NCBI GenBank assembly: GCA_964527995.1
Contig: CAZGRP010000005.1
Span: 68,135 to 132,134 of the forward strand
Length of the DNA: 64,000 nucleotides
Reading direction: 5' to 3'
Origin: CAZGRP01 sp964527995
GTDB lineage: Bacteria > Zhuqueibacterota > Zhuqueibacteria > Oceanimicrobiales > CAZGRP01
The notes beneath the pieces are model-generated. The model was not told the DNA's origin and searched no databases. It worked only from the letters and a program-made list of their open reading frames with translations. Both the position numbers and the translations under genes were made by a program. Shown in pieces: positions 1 through 9,779 of this stretch (its first letter is position 1; each line of letters opens with the position of its first letter).

Positions 1-1
1 C

Positions 2-3000
2 TTGGGTGACGTTTTGAGGCGGGAGAGGGATTTCAGCCTGGTAAAGATCACGCCGGCGCATCTGGAGCTTCTTCGCCAACAGATACAACCGCTGGAAGCC
101 GCCGGCCTGACTCACTGCTTCGTGCTCGGCGGTGAGAATCTTCTCGCCGATCACGTGCAGTTCTGGCAGGAACATGCGCCGGACACGCGGCTCTTCAACG
201 AGTATGGACCCACGGAGACCGTTGTGGGATGTGTGGTCTACGAGGTGCCACGCGACTGGCGAGGCAGGGGATCGGTTCCCATCGGCCGCGCTATCCCGAA
301 CACCAAAGTGTATGTCCTGGACGAGTCTCTGCAGCCTGTCCCCGTGGGTGTCCCAGGCGAACTCTATATCGGTGGTGCAGGTGTGGCCCGAGGCTATCTG
401 AACAGGCCTGACCTCACCGCTGAGAAGTTTGTCCCCGACCCCTTCAGTGAGGAGGCGGGCGCTCGCCTGTATTCCACTGGTGACCGCGTTCGTTATCTCC
501 CGGACGGTAATATCGAATTCCTCGGCCGCGTGGACCATCAGGTCAAGATCCGCGGCTATCGCATCGAGCTGGGCGAGGTTGAGGCGGTGTTGAGCCAGCA
601 TCCACAGATCGACGAAGTGGTGGTTCTGGCCCGTGAGGACGTCCCCGGCGACAGGAGACTCGTGGCTTACTACGCCGCTGATCCGCATGCGGCTCCTAAC
701 GCGAGCGAGTTGAGGGCCTTTGTGAAAGAGCAGTTGCCGGAGTACATGGTGCCGGCCGCCTATGTCCGACTGGATGAGTTGCCGCTCACCCCCAACGGCA
801 AAGTGGATCGCAGGGCGTTGCCGGCTCCCGAAACTGCGCGTCCCGATCTCACGACGCAATTCGTGCCTCCGCAGACCGAGGCCGAACGCACGCTGGCCAG
901 GATCTGGTCGGACGTGCTGCGGGTCGACGAGGTGGGAGTGCGCGACAATTTCTTCGAGTTGGGCGGCGACTCGATCCTCAGCATCCAGGTCATCTCCAAG
1001 GCCAAGGAGGCGGGCCTGCATCTAACGCCGAAGCACCTTTTTCAATACCCCACAATCGAAGGGCTGGCGTCGGTTGCCGGCACCAGCTCAGCCGTGCACG
1101 CCGAGCAAGGCGTGGTCACGGGGATGGTACCGCTTACCCCCGTCCAGCATTGGTTTTTCGAAAAAGGGTTTCCAAGCCCTCATCACTGGAATCAGTCGGT
1201 CCTGGTTGAGTTTGGTGAGTCGCTCGATCCACGCCTACTGAAGGAAGCTTTTCGCGCGATCCTGGCGCATCACGACGCGTTGCGACTCCGTTTCCGCCGG
1301 ACGCCATCGGGATGGGAGCAGCACAATACCGGGGTCGAAGAGGGGGTTCCTTTCGAACGTGTCGATCTATCAGAATTTCGTGGACCCGAGCAAAAGCGAA
1401 GAATCGAGAAAATCGCTGCGGAAACCCAGGCGAGCCTGGATCTGGAGCATGGTCCACTGCTGAAGGTGGTCTACTTCGATCTGGGGCCCGGGCGCCCCCA
1501 CCGCTTGCTGATCGTCGTTCACCACCTGGCCGTGGATGGTGTTTCCTGGCGCATCCTGCTCGAGGATATCCAGTCGGCCTATCAACAGCTGAGTCATGGA
1601 CAGCAGGTGCAATTGCCGGCGAAAACAACTTCGTTCCAATACTGGTCTCGCCGGTTGATGGAGTATGCGCAGTCCGATGAGGTTCGGGCCGAGCTGAGCT
1701 ATTGGCGGAAGGTTAGCAAGGCAGCAGTTTCTGAATTACCGGTCGACTTCCCCGGCGGGGATAACACCGAAGCATTGGCGGAGAGCGTGACGGTTCAGTT
1801 GAGCGAGGAGGACACCCGAGCATTGCTTCAGGACGTCCCCAAAGCCTATCGTACCCAGATCAATGAGGCGTTGTTGACTGCCTTAGTGCGATCCTTCTGG
1901 CGCTGGACGGGCAGGCAGACGCTTCTCGTCGACCTGGAAGGTCACGGTCGGGAGGATATTCTGGAAGATGTGGACATCTCGCGAACCGTCGGCTGGTTTA
2001 CCACCCTTACGCCCGTCGTGCTGGAAGTGGCGGAGGGGCAAGAGCCCGGACGGAGTCTGAAATCGATTAAGGAGCAACTCCGAAGCATTCCCAACCACGG
2101 TCTGGGTCACGGTCTGCTGCGTTATCTCTCTGGCGATCCCGAAGTCGTGGCCGTGCTCGGCGAGCTCCCAGAACCGGAGGTGAGCTTCAACTACCTTGGC
2201 CAGTTCGAACAAGGACGCGGGGAAGCCGGGGTGTTTCGGGCTGCACAGGAGCAGCGTGGACCAGAACGAAATCCGCAGAACCCACGGACTCACAAGGTTG
2301 AAATCGACGGAAGCATCTCCGGTGGGCGCCTGCAGATGGAGTGGACCTTCAGCACCCGTCTGCACCGCCGGCGAACGATCCAGAGGTGGGCCGAAGACTT
2401 CGTAGACGAGCTGCGCGTTCTCATTGCTCACTGCCAGTCACCTGACGCCGGAGGATACACGCCGTCTGATTTCCCGTTGGCGAAGATCGACCAGTCGGCG
2501 CTTGATGGACTCTTCGTGACTGATCCGGAGGTCGAGGACATCTACCCGCTGTCGCCGATGCAACAAGGCATGTTGTTTCACACGTTGTACGCGCCGGAGT
2601 CGGGTGTCTACGTTGAGCAACTGAGCTGTCCGCTGAAGGGAGCGTTGAACCTGGAAGCGTTTGAACGAGCCTGGCATCAGGTGATTGAGCGGCACTCGGT
2701 GTTCAGAGCTTCCTTCCTGTGGGAAGGTTTGCAGGAGCCTCATCAGGTGATCCACAGCCATGTATCGCTTCCCCTCGAGCGGCATGATTGGCGTTCGCTG
2801 TCGCCTTCGGAGCAGGCCGAGAGGATTGAGGAGTTTCTAGGCGCTGAGCGCCGGCGTGGCTTCGATCTCACGAAAGCCCCTCTGATGCGATTGGCGCTGA
2901 TTCGGCTCGATGAGGATACGACCCAGCTGGTTTGGAGCTATCACCATATCTTGATGGATGGATGGTGCCTGCCCATCGTTATGCAGGAGATTTTTTCGCT

Positions 3001-6000
3001 GTACGAAGCAAAATGCCAGGGCAGCGAACTGCGGCTGGAACGGGTTCGGCCCTACAGAGACTATATCGGTTGGCTCGGTCGCCAGGATATGGCGGAAGCA
3101 GAGGCGTTCTGGCGACGAACACTCGCTGGCTTCACCAGCCCGACTCCGCTCGTGGCCGCCCGCCCGCCGGATGACGCGGCAGCGGCGGAGAGTGGTGCGG
3201 GCAAGGAGGTCGTTCGCCTTTCCGAGGACGTGACCTTGCGACTCCAAGCATTGGCTCGTACGAACCAGGTGACGTTGAACACGCTGGTGCAGGGTGCGTG
3301 GGCGCTCCTGCTGAGCCGGTATAGCGGCGAGGAAGATGTGGTGTTTGGGGCAACGGTTTCGGGGCGCCCCGCCACCCTACCCGGGGCCGAGTCAATGGTG
3401 GGGCTCTTCATCAACACGCTACCTGTGCGCGCGAAATTGACATCACAAACTCGGCTCATGCCCTGGCTGAACGAGCTGCAAAGGCAGCAGGCCGAGGTTC
3501 GGCAGTACGAGTACACTCCGCTGGTGCAGGTGCAGGCATGGAGCGAGGTCCCTGCCGGAACACCGTTGTTCGAAAGCATTTTGGTTTTCGAGAATTACCC
3601 CGTTGATCAAACCCTGCAAGGCGGTGGTGGCAGCCTGGAGATTCCCGACGTCCGCACGGTGGAGCAGACCAACTATCCCGTGACTGTGGGTGTCCTTCCG
3701 GGGAAAGAACTGGCCATCGAAATTGTCTACGATCGGGAACGGTTCAATGCCGACACGATCCGGCGCATGTTGGCCCACTACCAGACGTTGCTTGAAGGGT
3801 TCCTGGAGCATCCGGAGAGCCCCGTTTCGCAGATTCCGATGCTGACCGAGCCGGAAGAGCAGCGAGTGCTGTATGATTGGAACGCCACCGACCGAGATTT
3901 TGTGCGAGACCGCTGCGTCCACGAACAGTTTGAGGAGCAGGTTGAAAAAAGCCCCGATGCCGTTGCCGTGGTGTTTGCATCGCCCGGCGAGGAGCGCGAG
4001 CAGACACGACTGACGTACGGTGAACTTAACCGCCGTGCCAACCAACTGGCGCACTACTTGCGCAGACTGGGGGTCGGCCCAGAGACGCTAGTGGGTATCT
4101 GCGTGGAGCGATCCCCCGAAATGGTTGTGGGTCTTCTAGGGATCCTCAAGGCAGGCGGGGCGTACTTGCCCATCGATCCGGCTTACCCCAAGGAACGTCT
4201 GGCGTTCATGCTGGAGGATGCCTCAGTATCGGTACTTTTGACTCAGAGGGAACTGGTCGGTAAGCTTCCTGACCTTTCGCTCCGCCTGGTCCCGCTCGAC
4301 ACCGCGTGGCCGGAGATTTCTCGCGAAAGCGATACGAATCCGAAGGTCCAGGTCAGTCCGCAGAACCTGGCGTACGCAATCTATACCTCCGGATCGACAG
4401 GAACTCCCAAAGCGAGCCTCCTGCAGCATCTTGGCCTTTCCAATCTGGCGCATGCCCAAATCAGGGAATTCGATGTGCATCCCGACAGCCGGGTGCTGCA
4501 GTTCGCCTCCTTCAGCTTTGATGCTTCGGTTTCCGAAGTGTTCATGGCGCTGCTCAGTGGGGCGTCGCTCTACCTCGTGAGTCAGGACACGCTCCTGTCC
4601 GGTAAGGGTCTGGTTGATTTCCTTCGCGATCATCGAATCACCACGGTAACGTTGCCGCCTTCTGTACTGGCGGTGTTGCCCGAGGAGGATCTCCCAGCCC
4701 TGCGGACCCTGGTTTCAGCCGGGGAGAGCTGTTCCAAGGAAATTGTGTCGCGCTGGTCCGCTGGTCGCCGCTTCCTGAACGCATACGGTCCCTCTGAGGC
4801 AACGGTTTGTGCGACGTGTTACAAGGTGGATGAGATCCCCCAGGACGCCATCGTGCCGATCGGCCGGCCGATTGACAACGTACGCGTCTACCTCCTGGAC
4901 CGGGATTTGAATCCAGTCCCAGTGGGCGTCCCTGGTGAACTCTATATCGGTGGTGTCGGCCTGGCTCGCGGATATCTCAATCGGCCTGATCTGACGGCTG
5001 AAAGGTTCATCCCAGACCCGTTTTCCAGACTGCCAGGGTCACGCCTCTACAGAACGGGTGATCTTGGGCGATACCTGGCCGACGGTGACATCGAATTCCT
5101 TGGCCGGATCGATCATCAGGTCAAGATAAGGGGGTTCCGCATTGAAGTGGGCGAAGTCGAGGCCGCCCTGAGGCGCCATCCTGAGATTCAAGAGGCGGTA
5201 GTTGTTTCGCGCGGTACCGCTCCCGGAAACAGTCGCCTGGTTGCCTACTACGTTCCAAAGGAGGGAGCCTCTCCGAGCGTGAAAACACTGCGAAGCTTCC
5301 TGAGAAAGAAGTTGCCGGAGTACATGTTGCCTTCTTCCTTCGTGAAACTAGCATCTCTGCCGCTGTCGCCGAACGGTAAGGTCGATCGTCGGGCGCTGCC
5401 AGAACCCAAGACGGGCCGCGGCGCTATGGAGAAGGAATACGTCGCTCCCAGAGACACGCTGGAGCTGAAAATTGCCAGAATGTGGGAGGAGGTTCTGGAG
5501 ACACGTCCGGTCGGGGTCAAGGACAACTTTTTTGACCTCGGCGGTCACTCGCTATTGGCGATGCGATTGTTGGCTCAGATCCAGAAGGATTTCGGCAGAG
5601 ACGTTCCTCTGGTGACCCTTTTTCAGGAGCCGACCGTTGAACATCTGGCAGGTGTCTTACGCGGCGATGCAGACAGGATGCGTGAGTCGGTCTTCGTCGA
5701 GCTGCAAAAGGGCGGCTCGAGGCCACCGCTGTACTTCGTCCATCCTTCTGGCGGCAGTGTCCACTGGTACGTGGAACTGGCACGAAATCTCGAAGCCGAC
5801 CAGCCGTTCTACGGGCTACAGGCGCAAGGGCTGAACGGAGACCTGGTGTTTCATTCCGACATCGAACGGATGGCTTCCCACTACGTGGAGTCGCTACTGC
5901 TCCGGCAGCCGCATGGCCCTTATCATTTGGGCGGCTGGTCGCTTGGCGTCGTGATCGCTTTTGAGATGGCCCAGCAGCTCACGGCCATGGGACACGACGT

Positions 6001-6502
6001 GACGTTTCTGGCAGTACTCGATCAGGGACCCCACATACCGAATGAGATTCCTTCGGATGATGCAGAAGCGTTGGCCGGCATGTTTTCCAGATACTTTCCT
6101 CTCGATGTCGATCATCTTCGTGGACTAGATAACGACCAAAGGCTCAAGTACGTGCTTCGAAAGGCCAAGCGCGCCAAGATTGTACCGCGCTATATCCGCT
6201 TCAAGGATTTTCGGCAGCTGGTGCTGATCAACCGGGTGCAGGCTGTGGCGTGGAGCAACTACAAACCGAAGGAGTATCCCGGCAGAATCACGCTCTTCAG
6301 GTCGGAGGAGTCTGTGGCTGAGGCCAGAGGGCGGCCCGACCTGGGCTGGGGTGAACTGGCCAAGGGCGGCGTGGAGATTCACGACGTGCCGGGTGACCAC
6401 ATCAGCATGCTGCAGGAGCCGAACGTGCAGGTTCTGGCCAGACGCCTTTACGAAAGCTTGAGCGCGCTGCAGGAATCAAAAATTATTGGACGGTCAAGTT
6501 GA
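2..6502 (+). CDS. Nonribosomal peptide synthetase, C-terminal two modules (5' end outside window)
   Basis: Assembles the last residues of a nonribosomal peptide in the cytoplasm. The reading frame is open at the left edge, so the gene is 5'-truncated here. Order seen: end of an adenylation domain (NEYGPTE about residue 67; NGKVDRRALP about 264), carrier protein (GGDS, Ser324), epimerization domain (HHLAVDGVSW from His507; YLGQF near 725), condensation domain (HHILMDGW, His981-Asp986), a full adenylation domain (YTSGSTGTPK, FDASVSE at 1507, NAYGPSE), carrier protein (GGHS, Ser1850) and a type I thioesterase (GWSLG Ser1980, Asp2007, GDH His2133). Specificity residues read by eye against GrsA are xxxKVGEVGK for the first A domain (Asn-like) and DASTVAAVCK for the second (Tyr/Phe-like). 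An epimerization domain after the Asn-like module predicts D-Asn, and the TE makes this the terminal subunit. Domain calls are firm; the amino acids are inference. Confidence 0.97.
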   Translation: MGDVLRRERDFSLVKITPAHLELLRQQIQPLEAAGLTHCFVLGGENLLADHVQFWQEHAPDTRLFNEYGPTETVVGCVVYEVPRDWRGRGSVPIGRAIPNTKVYVLDESLQPVPVGVPGELYIGGAGVARGYLNRPDLTAEKFVPDPFSEEAGARLYSTGDRVRYLPDGNIEFLGRVDHQVKIRGYRIELGEVEAVLSQHPQIDEVVVLAREDVPGDRRLVAYYAADPHAAPNASELRAFVKEQLPEYMVPAAYVRLDELPLTPNGKVDRRALPAPETARPDLTTQFVPPQTEAERTLARIWSDVLRVDEVGVRDNFFELGGDSILSIQVISKAKEAGLHLTPKHLFQYPTIEGLASVAGTSSAVHAEQGVVTGMVPLTPVQHWFFEKGFPSPHHWNQSVLVEFGESLDPRLLKEAFRAILAHHDALRLRFRRTPSGWEQHNTGVEEGVPFERVDLSEFRGPEQKRRIEKIAAETQASLDLEHGPLLKVVYFDLGPGRPHRLLIVVHHLAVDGVSWRILLEDIQSAYQQLSHGQQVQLPAKTTSFQYWSRRLMEYAQSDEVRAELSYWRKVSKAAVSELPVDFPGGDNTEALAESVTVQLSEEDTRALLQDVPKAYRTQINEALLTALVRSFWRWTGRQTLLVDLEGHGREDILEDVDISRTVGWFTTLTPVVLEVAEGQEPGRSLKSIKEQLRSIPNHGLGHGLLRYLSGDPEVVAVLGELPEPEVSFNYLGQFEQGRGEAGVFRAAQEQRGPERNPQNPRTHKVEIDGSISGGRLQMEWTFSTRLHRRRTIQRWAEDFVDELRVLIAHCQSPDAGGYTPSDFPLAKIDQSALDGLFVTDPEVEDIYPLSPMQQGMLFHTLYAPESGVYVEQLSCPLKGALNLEAFERAWHQVIERHSVFRASFLWEGLQEPHQVIHSHVSLPLERHDWRSLSPSEQAERIEEFLGAERRRGFDLTKAPLMRLALIRLDEDTTQLVWSYHHILMDGWCLPIVMQEIFSLYEAKCQGSELRLERVRPYRDYIGWLGRQDMAEAEAFWRRTLAGFTSPTPLVAARPPDDAAAAESGAGKEVVRLSEDVTLRLQALARTNQVTLNTLVQGAWALLLSRYSGEEDVVFGATVSGRPATLPGAESMVGLFINTLPVRAKLTSQTRLMPWLNELQRQQAEVRQYEYTPLVQVQAWSEVPAGTPLFESILVFENYPVDQTLQGGGGSLEIPDVRTVEQTNYPVTVGVLPGKELAIEIVYDRERFNADTIRRMLAHYQTLLEGFLEHPESPVSQIPMLTEPEEQRVLYDWNATDRDFVRDRCVHEQFEEQVEKSPDAVAVVFASPGEEREQTRLTYGELNRRANQLAHYLRRLGVGPETLVGICVERSPEMVVGLLGILKAGGAYLPIDPAYPKERLAFMLEDASVSVLLTQRELVGKLPDLSLRLVPLDTAWPEISRESDTNPKVQVSPQNLAYAIYTSGSTGTPKASLLQHLGLSNLAHAQIREFDVHPDSRVLQFASFSFDASVSEVFMALLSGASLYLVSQDTLLSGKGLVDFLRDHRITTVTLPPSVLAVLPEEDLPALRTLVSAGESCSKEIVSRWSAGRRFLNAYGPSEATVCATCYKVDEIPQDAIVPIGRPIDNVRVYLLDRDLNPVPVGVPGELYIGGVGLARGYLNRPDLTAERFIPDPFSRLPGSRLYRTGDLGRYLADGDIEFLGRIDHQVKIRGFRIEVGEVEAALRRHPEIQEAVVVSRGTAPGNSRLVAYYVPKEGASPSVKTLRSFLRKKLPEYMLPSSFVKLASLPLSPNGKVDRRALPEPKTGRGAMEKEYVAPRDTLELKIARMWEEVLETRPVGVKDNFFDLGGHSLLAMRLLAQIQKDFGRDVPLVTLFQEPTVEHLAGVLRGDADRMRESVFVELQKGGSRPPLYFVHPSGGSVHWYVELARNLEADQPFYGLQAQGLNGDLVFHSDIERMASHYVESLLLRQPHGPYHLGGWSLGVVIAFEMAQQLTAMGHDVTFLAVLDQGPHIPNEIPSDDAEALAGMFSRYFPLDVDHLRGLDNDQRLKYVLRKAKRAKIVPRYIRFKDFRQLVLINRVQAVAWSNYKPKEYPGRITLFRSEESVAEARGRPDLGWGELAKGGVEIHDVPGDHISMLQEPNVQVLARRLYESLSALQESKIIGRSS

Positions 6503-7833
6503 GTCCCTCTCCGGAAAAACCCGTGCATCAAAGTTCGAAGTTGCTGAACCGAAATTTTTTCCTGCTGTGGCAGGGCCAGTTCGTCAGCCGGATCGGATCG
6601 GAGGTGTTCTCTATCGCCGCCATCATTTGGATCAAGCAGGCGACAGAATCGGCCACTCTGATGGGCATTCTGGGCATGGTCGCCGCCATCCCGGCACTGC
6701 TTCTAGGTCCGATCGGCGGAGCCTTCGCGGACCGATACTCGCGACGAAGGATCATCATCTTCAGCGATGTCATCAATGGACTTGCCGTGATGCTGCTCGC
6801 CGTCGTCTTCTATCTGCAGCCGGAGAATTCGGACGCCATCCTCGCGTCTCTGTTCGGAGTGGCGATTAGTATCGCCATCGTTAGTTCGTTTTTTGTGCCG
6901 GCAATCTCGGCGTCCATTCCTGATCTGGTTCCGTCTGACGGTGTCGCCGGTGCCAACTCGCTTCGACAACTGTCCTCTCAGTTGTCGATGTTTCTGGGGC
7001 AGGGCCTGGGTGGTGTCCTGTTCCGCGTGCTGGGTGCCCCCCTGGTGGTGCTGATCGATGGCATCACTTATCTGTTCTCGGCGCTGAGTGAGACGTTCAT
7101 CACAATCCCTCAGTCCATTCCGGAGGACAGCAGTGACTGGAGGCAGAAGCTGGCACTCTACAAGCGTGATCTGCGGGAGGGTTTCCGCTACGTCTGGAAG
7201 GCCCCCGGATTGAAGCAGCTGGTTTTCGTTTCAGCTTTCCTGAACCTGTTCGTGATGCCGATCATCCTGCTTCTTCCGTTCTATGTGGAAGATGTGCTGA
7301 ACGTGACTCTCGACTGGTACGGCTATCTGCTGGCCACCTTTGGGGTGGGTTCGCTTGTGGGTTCGTTCATCGCTGGATTCGCTGGGGTGAAGGCGAAAGC
7401 CCGCGGCGTCATCATGATCGTTTTTATGGTTTTCGAATCTCTCCTGTCCGGTTTGCTGGGACTTACGGGGAATCCCGTGGTTGCTCTCGCAATCACATTC
7501 TCGGCTGGCTTGATGGGGGGCTTCATCGGCATCAACGTGGTAACGATCCTGCAAACGAGGACTCCCTCTGAGCTGCGCGGCCGAGTCTTCGGCTTCCTGA
7601 ATACACTCACCGGTAGCATCGCGCCGGTGGGGATGGGGTTGGGCGGTGTAATCGCCGATATCTCCGGCCGGAACATTCCACTGATTTACGTGATTTGCGG
7701 AGGCGCCATGGCTTTGTTGTCCATTCTGGTGTCCTTCAGCAGAGATTTTCGCGAGTTTGTATCTTACGAAGGGGAGGTGAAAGTTGCTCCTGTGATCAAC
7801 CCTGTACTGCGCGTAAGACCATCCGAAGTTTGA
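6499..7833 (+). CDS. MFS transporter, probable peptide exporter
   Basis: A 444-residue inner-membrane protein with about twelve hydrophobic segments, of the DHA3/EntS-like major facilitator group (early LLWQGQFVSRIGSEVF; ADRYSRRR in the conserved cytoplasmic loop after TM2). It starts with TTG inside the NRPS stop (TTGA overlap), so translation is probably coupled to the synthetase. EntS-type proteins export siderophores and other nonribosomal products, so export of, or self-protection against, the product of this cluster is the likely role. The substrate is not visible in the sequence. Confidence 0.9.
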   Translation: MSPSPEKPVHQSSKLLNRNFFLLWQGQFVSRIGSEVFSIAAIIWIKQATESATLMGILGMVAAIPALLLGPIGGAFADRYSRRRIIIFSDVINGLAVMLLAVVFYLQPENSDAILASLFGVAISIAIVSSFFVPAISASIPDLVPSDGVAGANSLRQLSSQLSMFLGQGLGGVLFRVLGAPLVVLIDGITYLFSALSETFITIPQSIPEDSSDWRQKLALYKRDLREGFRYVWKAPGLKQLVFVSAFLNLFVMPIILLLPFYVEDVLNVTLDWYGYLLATFGVGSLVGSFIAGFAGVKAKARGVIMIVFMVFESLLSGLLGLTGNPVVALAITFSAGLMGGFIGINVVTILQTRTPSELRGRVFGFLNTLTGSIAPVGMGLGGVIADISGRNIPLIYVICGGAMALLSILVSFSRDFREFVSYEGEVKVAPVINPVLRVRPSEV

Positions 7834-7933
7834 CCGCACGATAGGCTGGGGAGCCCACCTGAACGTTGCGTCTGCCCTTCCAGCCGGCTGACTAGAGCAA
7901 GAGACCGATTGGACTAAACAAACTGGAGGTGCA

Positions 7934-8158
7934 ATGAGCATGGAAGAGAGAGAAGACAAGACCATCTACAAAGTGGTTGTGAACCATGAAGAGCAGTACT
8001 CGATCTGGCCGGCTGATCGCGAGAACCCGCTGGGTTGGAGAGACGCCGGCAAAGTAGGCACAAAGGACGAGTGCCTGGCTTATATCAAGGAGGTGTGGAC
8101 AGACATGAGACCGCTGAGCTTGCGGAAGAAGATGGAGGAGTCTTCGCAGAGTCAATAA
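7934..8158 (+). CDS. MbtH-like protein
   Basis: A 74-residue protein with the MbtH signature: NHEEQYSIWP, then NPLGW, then W-T-D-M-RP near the C-terminus. MbtH proteins bind NRPS adenylation domains and promote their solubility and activation, often Tyr-activating ones, which fits the Tyr/Phe-like second A domain here. A clear GGAGGT ribosome binding site lies seven bases before the ATG. It sits about 100 bp after the exporter, inside the same gene string. Confidence 0.96.
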   Translation: MSMEEREDKTIYKVVVNHEEQYSIWPADRENPLGWRDAGKVGTKDECLAYIKEVWTDMRPLSLRKKMEESSQSQ

Positions 8159-8247
8159 GGCTCGCTATCGGAAGGTGGATTCCGGGAAGAGGACAGTCCC
8201 CTTTGTTTCCCTTCTCTGGAGTTACTCGAAAGGGAGATGTCTTGGTC

Positions 8248-9024
8248 GTGAAGACAGGTCTTTCTAATCGTTCTTGGGTCGTTTTTCCAAATCCGACTAC
8301 GGAGGCCCAACTTCGGCTGTTTTGTTTTCCATACGCCGGGGGCGGCAGCCAGGTTTTCCGAAGATGGGCGGACTATATGCCTCCAACTGTGGAGCTTTGC
8401 CCTGTAGAATTGCCAGGGCGCGGTTCGCGGATCATGGAACCCTACTTTACCCGGCTGCCGCCTCTGATCGAGGCGTTGGCCGAAGGCATCGTTCCGTACC
8501 TAGATCGGCCGTTTGCGTTTTTTGGCCACAGTATGGGAGCTCTGATTAGCTTCGAACTGGCGCGCAGACTGCGCAGGGACGCCAGAGAGGGTCCGGTACA
8601 CCTTTTCGTTTCAGGTCGTGGCGCGCCACAATTGCGCTTAGACGACCCGCCTGTCCATGCGCTCTCTGAAAGCGAGTTGATGGAGAGACTGCGTGAACTG
8701 GATGGCACCCCTGAAGAAGTCTTGAGTAATACCGAATTGATGCGGCTTGTTCTGCCTGTCTTGCGAGCCGATTTCGCGGTTTGCGAGACATACGTCTACC
8801 ACGCGGAACCCCCGCTTGATTGCTCGATAACCGCCTTTGGAGGTCTGAAGGACGGCAGTGTGCCGCGAGAGGCTCTTGAAGCTTGGCGAGAGCAGACCCG
8901 CTCCTTTTTCACACTTTACATGTTTCCGGGGAACCATTTCTTCCTCAATGAGGATTTGCCAATGTTCTTGCACACACTCTGCGGGGCGCTCAATGAGCTG
9001 GTAAACGCGGACAGGTACCGATGA
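8248..9024 (+). CDS. Type II thioesterase of the NRPS cluster
   Basis: An alpha/beta-hydrolase of about 258 residues that, in this family, removes misprimed or stalled acyl groups from carrier-protein phosphopantetheine arms. Motifs: FCFPYAGGGS near the N-terminus, nucleophile GHSMG (Ser95), and catalytic His in PGNHFF near the C-terminus. The frame stays open upstream to 8035, but that stretch overlaps mbtH and has no family similarity. An AAGGGAG at 8230-8236 supports TTG 8242 or GTG 8248 as start; GTG is chosen, and the choice shifts only two residues. It overlaps the next gene by ATGA. Confidence 0.93.
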   Translation: MKTGLSNRSWVVFPNPTTEAQLRLFCFPYAGGGSQVFRRWADYMPPTVELCPVELPGRGSRIMEPYFTRLPPLIEALAEGIVPYLDRPFAFFGHSMGALISFELARRLRRDAREGPVHLFVSGRGAPQLRLDDPPVHALSESELMERLRELDGTPEEVLSNTELMRLVLPVLRADFAVCETYVYHAEPPLDCSITAFGGLKDGSVPREALEAWREQTRSFFTLYMFPGNHFFLNEDLPMFLHTLCGALNELVNADRYR

Positions 9025-9776
9025 GAAGTGTTGCGACAGCCTGGGAGACACCACCGCATGTTCTCGACCTAAAGGACGGTGAGGTTCACGTCTGGCGAGC
9101 AAATCTGGAAGTAGATAACCGGCGCCTGCAAAGCATGCGTGACTGCCTTTCCGATGACGAGAAGGCAAGGGCCGACCGCTTTCGCTTTGCAGAAGACCGG
9201 GAAAGCTATACCGTCTGCCGGGCGATTTTGAGGCTGATCCTGAGTCGATACCTCGGTTGTCCGGCGTCGGTGCTACGCTTTCGATATAACCGATATGGGA
9301 AGCCAGCTCTGGTGAATCAGAGTGGCGACAGTACACTCCGGTTCAACCTCTCGCACTCCAAAGCGCTGGCGCTGTATGCTGTTGCTCGAGGCCGAGAGCT
9401 AGGCATCGATCTCGAATACTTGGACAGGGGCTTTGCAGGGGAGGAGATCGCCAGGCGTTTCTTCTCGCCTCGTGAGGTCGCCGAACTCGAAGCTCTACCT
9501 GGTCGCTTTAAAACGGCAGCATTTTTCAATTGTTGGACACGCAAGGAGGCCTATGTCAAAGCACGCGGAGAGGGGCTTTCGATTCCTTTGGACCAGTTCG
9601 AGGTTTCGTTGGCACCAAAGCGGCCCGCTGCTCTTTTGAGGACGGCCGGTGGTCCGGATGAGCTGCGGCGCTGGCACATGTTGGAGCTGGACCCCGGGGA
9701 GGGGTATGTGGCTGCTCTGGCTGTAGAGGGGCCAGTGGACGAAATCCGATTCTGGCAATGGGTCGACTTATCGTAG
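9021..9776 (+). CDS. Sfp-type 4'-phosphopantetheinyl transferase
   Basis: Transfers phosphopantetheine from CoA to the active serines of carrier domains (Ser324 and Ser1850 in the NRPS upstream). At 251 residues it has the usual length of the Sfp class. Motifs: FNLSHS (108-113), the magnesium-binding GIDLE (Asp130, Glu132) and W-T-R-K-E-A (172-177). It starts on an ATG overlapping the thioesterase stop. Its place in the cluster makes it the dedicated activator of this synthetase, though Sfp enzymes are often broad and it could serve other carriers. Confidence 0.95.
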   Translation: MRSVATAWETPPHVLDLKDGEVHVWRANLEVDNRRLQSMRDCLSDDEKARADRFRFAEDRESYTVCRAILRLILSRYLGCPASVLRFRYNRYGKPALVNQSGDSTLRFNLSHSKALALYAVARGRELGIDLEYLDRGFAGEEIARRFFSPREVAELEALPGRFKTAAFFNCWTRKEAYVKARGEGLSIPLDQFEVSLAPKRPAALLRTAGGPDELRRWHMLELDPGEGYVAALAVEGPVDEIRFWQWVDLS

Positions 9777-9779
9777 TTT

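Noticed and set aside
8035..8247. N-terminal extension of the type II thioesterase
   Set aside because: Overlaps mbtH, lacks family similarity, and a Shine-Dalgarno-like site supports a start near 8242-8248.
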